A DNA stretch of 64,000 nucleotides from Phellopilus nigrolimitatus (taxonomy: Eukaryota; Basidiomycota; Agaricomycetes; Hymenochaetales; Hymenochaetaceae). Both the position numbers and the translations under genes were made by a program. Each line of letters begins with the position of its first letter. Position 1 is the first letter of the stretch. Of the stretch, positions 1 to 8,513 are shown piece after piece. The notes under the pieces were generated by a model. The model searched no databases and had not been told where the DNA came from. It worked only from the letters and a program-made list of their open reading frames with translations. The stretch spans positions 1,550,001-1,614,000 of the forward strand of contig JAJOHG010000002.1 in NCBI GenBank assembly GCA_021029095.1. Direction: 5' to 3'.

Positions 1-2331
1 CCGCTCCCCTCGTTCCACCTGTTCTGCACGATTCGATGGGCGTGGCACCTGCGCGGCGGGGTCGCAGGGCAGCGGCTGTCCGCGCGCGTGACGCCGTGCT
101 GCTCGTGCAGGATCCGCAGCGCGGTCCTCCCTGCCTCTGCGCGTCCGCCGCGCATTTTTATTATACCGTCTTAGTGAGCTGTGCGGGCCTGTAAACTGCA
201 GTACCGCGGCTGGCATGCTGGGACGCGGGGGAGTCAGCAGGGGCTCGGGAGCAGAGAGGGAGGACGGGGTGGAGCGCCTGTGTCGATGGGATGGCGCGGA
301 AGCCGTGGAGGACAGCGGCGGCGACGAGCTGCGTGGTAGACTGCTTTTTGAGGGGCTGGTGGATGAGTGTGAGTCCATGATCGACATTGATCTGCGCTGA
401 GGCATGAACGGCTTCAAGCTTTCCTGGTATACTGTGTTAGCACGAGAGCTGCGATGCCGGGTATAATCCACGACCTACATATCGAATGCATTTAAAATCA
501 CAGTTACTTAGACCAGAATGGACTTCTCTCAAAGCTTCAAGCAATAAAATACATGTAAATGACCAAAGGAGAACTTGGTGGAATCTCGTCGAACTTATTA
601 TCAACCACTCAAGGCAGTTATCAGGCTCAAAATGTATATAAATTTTCACCGGCGGAACTTATGCCTGTGACCAGGGACAAGCCACTACAGCCGGACATTG
701 ATTACATGTACTTTATCAAGGTCCCGTGAGATGCTAATCCCTAAACCCTTCAGGTCATTCTTTCTCTCCGGTTATCTATACGTCCCTTTAAACTTCTTTG
801 CGCTTACCGTAGTTCTCCTTTTGCCTATACAGGAGCAACAAAAAACAAATAATGGGGTTTGTGTCAGTCTAGTTCAATCACAAGTAACATTGAAATGATG
901 GTACATTGATTTGCAAAACGTACCTGTTCTAAGGCTGACGCAGCTACTGGGTTATTGCAGGAGATTTCAACACCTCGTCTATCTGCCCGAATGAATGTCC
1001 ACTGCATCTCGTACACCAGAAGGGCCCATGCAATTCCATGAAGCTCAATCTTCTTGACAGATGGGAAATTTTTCTGTCGCATTAAGATATTGAAGTAGCC
1101 CTCAACTCGAATCCATGTCTCGGCAGGTGTTTGTGCCATGGTATCTGTGAACAGGTACAATTTGACAAGCCTCAGGTTTGGGAATAATCCTTCTCCCACC
1201 TGACACCAGTCTAGTGCCTGCTTCCACACAGGAAAATACACTGCCTCGACATTTGAACAAATCTTCATAAGTTTGGAAAAGAGTCCTGGAAAGGGCTCAT
1301 AGTGGGTTTTGGATGGGAGGCTCTCCTCAAACTCAACCTCTCGCACTTGTTTCCCATATTCATCCAGACAGCTTTCAAAGCGCTGGTCAATAACCACTGG
1401 TCGTTTGAGCACAATACGCCGGAGTGCAGGAAGCTCCACTTTGTAGGAATGGTCGTTATTAAAGTCGAAAGGGACTACATTGTCTATATACAGAGTGTGC
1501 ACGTCTGGAAGCTGCACCACATCTGGCATATTCTCGAGCTGCTGGGTAAAGGTGTCAATATCATCAAGATCTGGAGTGTAGATAGAGAGCACCCCTGCTT
1601 GTATGGACCATGTGCCTGGTAGAAGTGATGGGCTCGTCATTGTCAATACTGAAAACATCCATGGTGCATGCACATACTTATACTGTTTCCAAGATTGCAG
1701 TATCCAAAAGTGTTTGCAAACTCGTGCAAGACATGACAACAGACACGTCTTGTTGCCATTGCTAGATTGCAGCGGTTTGCCTGTCACCAACTCATGACTC
1801 GCAACAGTTGATCTGTTGCTCACTGTTGTTATGCAACCGGTGCAGCAAAGGCAAAAGGCTTTGTTACTGCATAACAATCGTATTTTGCAGTTTGTATGAC
1901 TCCAACCTCACTGTAATGTGTGTCTGGTAATGCATACAAACTACTACTTTCTAATATAACAGCTTTTTTTGACTTCTGAATACACAATATATTGTTGAAT
2001 ATTTCCTTTAGTTGACATCGAGTGTTGCTTTGAGGATATTGGATTAAAATGCGTGATCAATATGTCGTGTCTCAAGGACTGGTTGGTGCATACCAGTGAT
2101 CCAGGATGTATGCAAAATTTGAAAGAAGCAAAGATTGCAGAGATGATGGAGTACACTGCTACGGCTTACGCTTGTGCTGGACGAAGAGAATCCAGGCATT
2201 TTGTCCTTCGTGTGCCCGACCCGGCAGTGCGACCCTCATGTTATCTGAGATGATGTCAGTTGCGTTTTGTTTCCTCTTTTTTTTTGCCCCTACCGCGATT
2301 GTTTTCTTCACAGTATCCATTTGCTACTGTC
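1..2331 (-). repeat. Repeat copy 1 carrying an F-box/LRR-like gene
   Basis: This block recurs at 57010-59106 in the same orientation and at 6540-8060 in the opposite orientation. Positions about 40-700 match 7380-8060 read backwards, including the shared stretches around 'tttttattataccgtcttag' and 'ctgtgcgggcctgtaaactg'. Positions 1890-2331 match 58670-59106 closely and the match stops at a shared 'tctcag'. The left limit may lie outside the window. I see no reverse transcriptase, transposase, long terminal repeat or clear target-site duplication, so it may be a dispersed segmental repeat rather than an autonomous element. Seen by eye; no alignment was computed. Confidence 0.75.
804..1640 (-). 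CDS. F-box/LRR-like repeat-family protein (copy 1)
   Basis: Two exons are proposed, 1640-924 and 824-804, giving about 245 residues. The start chosen is the ATG eight bases after a 3' splice site ('ttttcag'); the same ATG and splice site occur in copy 3, so longer readings upstream are probably intronic or untranslated. The protein is leucine-rich with family-wide blocks 'LPDVHTL', 'PALRRIVL', 'QVREVE', 'CSNVE', 'FPNLR' and 'KIELHG', spaced like the degenerate leucine-rich repeats of basidiomycete F-box families. No F-box itself is visible. The donor after the codons for 'EQ' is conserved in all three copies. The second exon is very short (six codons and a stop) and differs from the other copies, so the C-terminus is doubtful. 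F-box/LRR assignment is inference from pattern; function unknown. Confidence 0.5.
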
Positions 2332-3108
2332 TCAGCCCAAGTTCCCCCGTCCCTAATACGCACACCATCGTTAATTTCTCACGAAGAGTGCGAGCCTATC
2401 AATGTCCTGAGATTGGCCCAAATGCTTTAACGGAATCTGGTTTGGTGGAACACCGCCATCAACGTGGCTTGTGGTCATTTCTACGTGAAAAGAATAGTTA
2501 TTATAATCTTTTGGCAGTCATTCTAGTTCATGTACGTACCTGACAGATAAGTCCCCGGGGCAATGATGTTGCTAAGGATCTTCCAGCGCCTAAGTGTGTT
2601 TGCGAGGAGCTTCCAGACATGGTTCGATGCAGGCTTGCTCGTACAAGATACTGAACACAGACTCGTTACTACGCACCCACGCTAAACCTAACCAAGTGTA
2701 TCAGTAAGAAACATTAGACTATAAAGGATGATTGGATATGTGATACCCACATACTAGGAAGGCAGCGACGCGAGAGTGACTAAGGCATAGTCTGAGCTCT
2801 CTCATGCTCCAATGCGCAGGGGAAGAGCCTGTAGGCAGGCCATCACGATCACGGAGGCCTTCAGCGGATGGTCACGTGATAGATTTTTGGGAGCCCGGCA
2901 AATGTTCCCCAATGTGTATGTATATGTACATACATATACATATACATATAATTATGCACGAATAGTTTCTATTTTCAGCTTGTATGCTGATTTGTTGTAT
3001 TTAGCGCGCTGTGACATGCGCGACACGTAAGGAGTCTTTTCGAGTCTGACTGCAGCGCGAGCCTCGTCTGCTCGTCTGCTCGTCTCGTCTACCGTCTATC
3101 TCTCCCGC
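1641..3108. other. Gene-free stretch between repeat copy 1 and the 3109 gene
   Basis: The part up to 2331 is the upstream portion of repeat copy 1 (leader of the minus-strand gene). Positions 2332-2755 carry no open frame that looks coding. Positions 2756-2960 are the left member of the inner inverted repeat. Positions 2961-3108 hold the pyrimidine-rich leader of the 3109 gene, with a 'ctcgtctgctcgtctgctcg' tandem at about 3063. Confidence 0.5.
2756..2960 (+). repeat. Inner inverted repeat, left member
   Basis: About 150-200 bases matching 5935-6141 on the opposite strand with scattered differences. Shared landmarks are 'gcagcgacgcgagagtgact', a 'gtctgagctct' block, 'atgcgcaggggaagagcct', 'atcacgatcacggag' and 'ggtcacgtgatag'. 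The inner end runs into alternating 'gtatatgtacatacatatac' sequence. It contains a TCACGTGA palindrome. It could be a miniature transposable element; no terminal duplication was identified. Confidence 0.7.
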
Positions 3109-5123
3109 ATGGACAACTCGAGCATCGCAGAGCGCGTCATCAACGTACACACAACCAGGCCGTACCAGTGGGTCCTCGACAATGTCTTCAGCGAAGGCGT
3201 CTGCGGCCTACGGTGAGCGTCCCCCTCCACTCCCTACTTTCCTCACCCGCTCACTCCCTCCCGCTCACTCGCCCCCGCCCCCAGCAACCGCACCCTCTTC
3301 TGGAAGTCAGACAAGCCCGGTACTTCCCACTTCTTCATCGAGTTCGCCCACAAGGACTCCGTCCCCCGCGCACAGCGCGAGGCCATCCAGGGCGTCACCG
3401 TACACTGCCTCTCCCGCAACATGAACATGTTCCCCATCTTCGACTGCCTCGCCCGCGGGCTCGAGCCCCCGCGCAAGCGCCCGAACACCGACGCCGAGTC
3501 GCCCGCAGCCGAGTCCCAAGGCTCCGCCCGCTCCTTCCACTCCCCCATCGGCCCGCCTGCGCCCAAGCGCCAGCGCATATACGACCAGAGCGCCTCAGCT
3601 CCCGCCCGCCCCAGTCCGACGCCTTCCTTCCGCGAGCCCCACCCGAAGCCGTACCGCCAGTCGGCGCCCTTCCCGCACTACTCTCGCGATCCTCCTGCGC
3701 GACCGCACCCGAACGACATCCCCAAGCCGAAGCCCGCTTGGGCCCCGAACTCGGAGCCCCGCCGATATGCAAACAACAGCAGCTCAAACTACCACAAGCC
3801 CCGTCCCCGCAACGACGACTTTCAAAACTCGCAAAACTCAAACCGGAGCCCTCCCCGGCGGCCTCAGCATGATCGTCGAGAGGACGATCATGCTCTCCCG
3901 TACCGCAATGGAAATATGGACTCCCCGAGTCCCGCACACAGACGCTTTTCAGATGCCTCAGATCCCGCTCCGCCTCCTTCTCCTATCTCTTTCGGTTCCG
4001 CTCCTTCAGCCCCCTCACGCTTATTTACTCCCGTCCGACAGCCAGATCCAGCAGGCCCTCAGTGGCCTGACCTCGATGCCATAACTGACGACAACGTGAC
4101 GACTATCATCAACTCCCTCCAGACTTCGATGAGTGGACCAGAGAGTTGGATGACCGTCGCTGCGTCGTACCGCCAGAGGATGCTGCACAAGTCTGCTCTG
4201 GCCGTGGTGTCGACGATGCTCGAGGGTAACTATCTTCCGCGCGCTCGTGACCCGAAAATCCGAAAACATTATTGACATTTCTCGTCTTTCCCTCCGAAAA
4301 CGCAGTTATGCAGGGCAGAGGTATGGCGAAGACGGACCTGAAGCCAGCGCTCCTCCTGATGGCGCAGTGCCACTACAGCATCGCGAAGCAGGAAGAGAAG
4401 AAGACCGAGGCCGACTCCGCAGAGGAGTCGGGCAGGTACTTCGTGCTCCTCCTCGAGTGGCTCCGCCAGACGTACGGCGACCACACGCCCGCCGTGGACG
4501 CGCTCACGCGCTCAGGCGCCCTGGCTTCCGAGCCTCCGGGGGCCGGCAGCCCGTGGACGCCAGAAAAAGAGAAGGAAAGCAAGCCCTTTCTCGCGCGCGA
4601 CGACGGCCCGCGGCGCAGCTCGCTCTTCTCGCGTGACCCCCTGCGGCCCGTCCCCGGCGCGCCCGCACCCGCGCCCCCGGACGCGGCCGCGCGCCTCGAG
4701 CGCGCCAGCGAGGAGCTGCGCGGCGCGCACGAGAGCCACCGCGCGACGATGGCCGCGCTCGCAGCCGCACGCGTCGGGAAGCTCGAGGCGGAGACCGCGC
4801 AGCGCGAGGAGGCGGGGCGCGCGCGGGCACTCGAGCGCGAGCTCGCGCGCGTGCGCGATGCGGAGCGCGTCGCGGCGGCCCGTGCGCTGCGCGAGACGGA
4901 CGCGCGCCGCCGCACGGAGGAGCGCCTCGTGCAGGAGCGCGCGGCGTGGGACCGCCGTGCGGAGGAGGCCCGCGCGGACGCGACGCGCGGCGTCGTCGAG
5001 AGCCTCGCGGCTATCCTCACGCTCTCGGCGCGCGCGCCGGCGCCGGCGCCAGTGATCGACGCCGCGCGCGTGTTCTGCGAGGCGCGCGCACGCGCGGAGC
5101 GTGCGGCGCCCGATAAGCCGTAG
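3109..5123 (+). CDS. Conserved-looking protein of unknown function with coiled-coil tail
   Basis: Three exons (3109-3212, 3285-4225, 4306-5123) join in phase to about 620 residues. Both introns have GT-AG ends ('gtgagc', 'gtaact'). The first ATG after a pyrimidine-rich leader is taken as start. Residues 1-85 look globular ('RPYQWVLDNVFSEGVCGLR', then 'HFFIEFAHKD'). A long Pro/Ser/Asn-rich disordered region with basic patches follows. A helical block (about 290-400, including 'SYRQRMLHKSALAVVSTMLE') comes next, then an Ala/Arg/Glu-rich coiled coil to near the end. The last exon is extremely GC-rich. I do not recognise a domain. The gene sits alone between inverted repeats, yet shows no break. 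It may be a basidiomycete-specific nuclear or scaffold protein, but that is a guess. Confidence 0.8.
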
Positions 5124-6539
5124 GGGAAGAAAACGCGCGGGCGCTGCGTTTTCTTTTGACTTTTTTGTGCGTTCTTTTACTTGGTGCCTGCTTGCCGGCA
5201 GGGCGGCCCCCGCCCCCAAAATACGAAGGCGAATTGTTTTCTTGCGCACCCCCTTTGAACTCTTGTGAGCCGATAGCAGCCTAACATACGCTGCATGCGT
5301 ATCCTTGAAGCCGAGATCTCCGCAATACTCGAATATGTACCAACCGGCATTGACCTGTGCTTTTCTTTGTCTGCTCTGCATTAGATACTCATGTACAGTC
5401 GAACTTCTGTCAATGCATACTTTTCATGCTGCAGAACCTCTCAGAATGCATAGGCCGGAGCTTGCACCGCGTCGGTTGTTGGGAAACACCCCTTGCATGA
5501 TATATGCCTGACTGCAGTAAATTATATAGTGATAGTGATATGTAAGAGGAGAGGCGAAATCTCTGAATCACCTGCACACAATTCGGTGCTTGACGAATAC
5601 ATTCTGCTTTCTCATGAAACATTTCCAGCATATCCTCAGAACACCCAAGCCGCGCGGGATCTGCACAAGAAACGGCCTAGATGCTTTTAAACGTCCTACC
5701 CAGATGGTACGTACCGGTTTGTGTATTTATTCGTGGTGCGCGTACAGTACATGACTGTCTAGGAAAGTAAAATCTACCTGCTTCTCCCCACGCCATGCAA
5801 ATCTCGTTAGACACTCAGCACATTTATATATATATTATGTCGGTCGGAATCACAGTCCTATGTATTTACATATATTTGCATACAAACACTTCAACCTCCG
5901 ACGTCGTTTCCCGTGACGTCGTTCGAGACCGCCAAACATCATATATGTTGCATAATTTAATATATATGTACATGTATATGTACGTAGGAGCACTCACCGG
6001 GGCTCCCAAAAAGCTATCACGTGACCATCCACTGAATGTGGTCCCCTCCGTGATCGTGATGGAGGCTCTTCCCCTGCGCATTGGGGCATGAAAGAGCTCA
6101 GACTAAGCCTTAGTCACTCTCGCGTCGCTGCCCCTACAGTGCATAAAGGCATAAGTCAACAAGCCGGAAAGGTCCGAATTACTTTTCTATCTACATTTGC
6201 CACATTTATCTATGGCCTATTTATTTATACGCGTTGGTTAGAGGCCATGCGTGTCTACAGATCTTGTATCGTAGACTTCTCAATTGTCGACTTTTTCTTT
6301 TTTGATCACTGAAAATTTGAAACAAATAATAAGAATGATTAAAATGCGTTTAAAATTGCCTAATATAGGTTATTATATAAGATAAGCGCCCAAATCTTAA
6401 TTAAGTCCGGCATTTCGGATGACCATTTCGCATTAGCCAGTCAGTATCTGACATTTCTTCTTGCACATTTCAGCATAGGAGAGTAGAAATATTCCAGGAT
6501 AAAGTTGCGGACTCCCTGACAAACAGATGTAACACGTGA
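5124..6539. other. Gene-free stretch with the right inner repeat
   Basis: No frame here looks coding. Positions 5124-5700 are the likely 3' region of the 3109 gene. Positions 5935-6141 are the right inner inverted repeat. Positions 6142-6539 are AT-rich single-copy-looking sequence without homology, by eye, to the matching gap on the left arm. Confidence 0.5.
5935..6141 (-). repeat. Inner inverted repeat, right member
   Basis: Reverse-oriented counterpart of 2756-2960. It contains 'atcacgtgaccatccactga', 'cctgcgcattgggg' and a near-perfect palindrome 'gactaagccttagtc' at about 6101. The two members differ by small indels, for example a missing 'gtaggcagg' relative to the left member, so the duplication is not recent or has been free to drift. 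Confidence 0.7.
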
Positions 6540-7326
6540 TTTGCTATTATTGATACCCTGCTTCCTTTTGGCTTTCAACCAACACACTACAAACTATGGC
6601 TTCCTGAACTCCGGCGTGTTGTGCTCAACACAGCAGTGGATATTGAGGAGGTCATTGATTGCTGTCTGCATGAACATGGGTCACAAGTGCGTGAGGTTGA
6701 GATTGGGGAGAACTTTCCTTCCGATCCTCATCCCCTCGGCCGCGCATTCTCTATTTCCACACTTATGAATGCCTGTCCAAATGTTGAGACACTGCTTTTC
6801 CCTTCCCTCTGTCCACATACACTAAACTGGTGCCTTAATGTGAATGAGACATTCCACGACCTTAAGGTTGTTGGATTACACTGGTCTGGAGATGCACATG
6901 TAGAGAATTGGTCTAGAGTTAAAAGATACTTTGATGCCTTCCTAGCAAATTATCCAACATTTCAAAATGTTCAGAAGATTGAGCTGCACGGATGGGCATG
7001 GGCTTCGCTTGTGGACGAGGACAACATGAAAGACTACATGATCTACCAGACAGATATGGAAGGCGTTGAAATCTCCTTCATTGACCCATCAGCCGCTCTT
7101 GTCTTTAAACAGGTAGGTTTGCAAACTATTGCACCATCATTTCATTTGGAATTGAACTATGACTGACGCAAAATGCTATTTTGTTGGTACTGTATAGGCA
7201 CGAGAAGAAAAACGGTTACAGTATACACCTGATGAAGAAAGGAAGTGCATAGTGAACACAGCTATAAGACGCGGAGGGAGAGGGAGCATGAGACGGGCAC
7301 CGTACTTTCAGCCCTATCCCTATTAG
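6540..7326 (+). pseudogene. 5'-truncated F-box/LRR-like repeat-family gene (copy 2)
   Basis: An open frame from about 6540 to 7112 joins 7198-7326 through a GT-AG intron. It aligns with copies 1 and 3 from the 'IDxxxPF' block onward: 'LPELRRVVL', 'GSQVREVEIGEN', 'CPNVETL', 'KIELHGWAWASL', 'DMEGVEIS'. The first 70-80 residues of the family are absent: an in-frame TGA lies at 6537-6539 and no ATG is in a sensible place. The remaining frame has no further stops, so truncation is recent or the fragment is still tolerated. The last exon encodes about 42 residues unlike those of copy 3. Orientation is opposite to copies 1 and 3. A downstream start giving a short functional protein cannot be excluded. 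Confidence 0.65.
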
Positions 7327-7699
7327 TAATATCCAGGAGCGATGATCGAAGTTAGAGCAATACTTAATTGGACTTGTTTCTGGTCACAGGCAAAAGTTCC
7401 GCCGGTGACAATATATATATGCATTTTGAGCCTGATAACTGCCTTGACTGGTTGACGAGATTCCGCCAAGTTCTCCTTTGGACGTATTGTATTGCTTGAA
7501 GCTTTGAAGAAAGTCCATTATGGTCTAAGCAACAGCAACTGAGATTTTAGATGCATTCGGTATTTAGGTCGCGGATTATACCCGGCATCCCGGCTCTCGT
7601 GCTAACACAGTATACCAAGAAAGCTTGAAGCCGTTCATGCCTCAGCGCAGATCAATGTCGATCATGGACTCACACTCATCCACGCGCCCGCGCTGACCA

Positions 7700-7731
<32 letters not shown>

Positions 7732-8513
7732 AGCAATCCACCACGCAGCCCATCGTAGCCACTGTCTTCCACGACTTTCGCGCAATCGACACGCGCGCCG
7801 TCCCGCTCTTCCTCTGTGCGCCCGAGCCCCTGCTGACTCCCCCGCGTTCCAGCATGCCAGCCGAGGTACTGCAGTTTACAGGCCCGCACAGCTCACTAAG
7901 ACGGTATAATAAAAATGCGTGGCGGATGCGCAGAGGCAGGAAGGAACGCGTTGCGGACCCTGCACAAGCAGCACGGCGTCATGCGCGCACCTCTGACTCC
8001 AGACGAAGTACCGCCACGCCCAGATTCACGCCCCCTGCCGCGCCCGCCGCCTCGTAGATGCGTGCGTCCGTCGCGGCTTCCCCCCAAAAGCGCATAGCCT
8101 CTTATATTGATGCATGTGAATACTCGTTCACCGGACGCTATGCATTAGAGGTTTTTGACTGTATATACGAGATACCTTGTCCGTTGTGGTCTGAAGGAAA
8201 TATCCACCTATCGGCCACAGCCTGACACAGCTCACTGCGTATATGAAAACAGAAAATGCATGGTTATCCATAGAAAGAACATGGACGTGATGGCCATGGT
8301 GATGGTTCTTAGCAGTACAGCGCATACAAGTCATAACGTGGTCCGTCAAAGAGACCAGCAAACCAGCAAAGAAAAGAAAAGAAAAAAAGAACCGGAGCAC
8401 AAGCAAACATCTGAGTTTGAGCAGAGGAGAAAGAGAAAGGAACAACTAAAAAAGCTATAAGAATTACCATACGAACAGAGAAAGGGGATGCCTTCCGTTT
8501 GTCAATGCTCGGA
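7327..8513. other. Region between repeat copy 2 and the NIMA-type kinase
   Basis: Up to about 8060 this is repeat copy 2. Positions 8061-8513 are the 3' flank of the minus-strand kinase gene; no coding frame is convincing. A short piece at 7945-7995 encodes 'NALRTLHKQHGV', and its counterpart in copy 1 (about 90-140, minus strand) encodes 'TALRILHEQHGV', which may be a relic of a real exon. Confidence 0.45.
7701..7729 (+). repeat. 29-base poly-C tract
   Basis: An uninterrupted run of 29 C residues follows 'cgctgaccag' and precedes 'aaagcaatcc'. In copy 1 the equivalent place (about 340-360) reads 'ctttttgaggggctggtgga', with only four G in a row. The tract is an expansion particular to copy 2. 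Its true length is likely uncertain because such tracts are hard to sequence. Confidence 0.9.

Larger units (their letters stand above)
6540..8060 (+). repeat. Repeat copy 2, inverted relative to copy 1
   Basis: Positions 7380-8060 are the reverse complement of about 40-700 with small indels, and 6540-7326 hold the truncated family gene. This copy lacks the roughly 700-base segment that in copies 1 and 3 lies upstream of the family gene start. It includes a run of 29 C at 7701-7729 that the other copies do not have. Limits are by eye. Confidence 0.7.

Noticed and set aside
864..1877. Longer 337-residue reading of the copy 1 family gene
   Set aside because: The first 79 residues are Cys-rich with no match in copy 3 and lie across a conserved 3' splice site; the start at 1640 is shared by both copies.
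4373..5381. Long minus-strand frames (215 and 289 residues) opposite the coiled coil
   Set aside because: They are Arg/Ala-rich mirror images of a GC-rich coding exon; the plus-strand frame splices cleanly and has normal composition.
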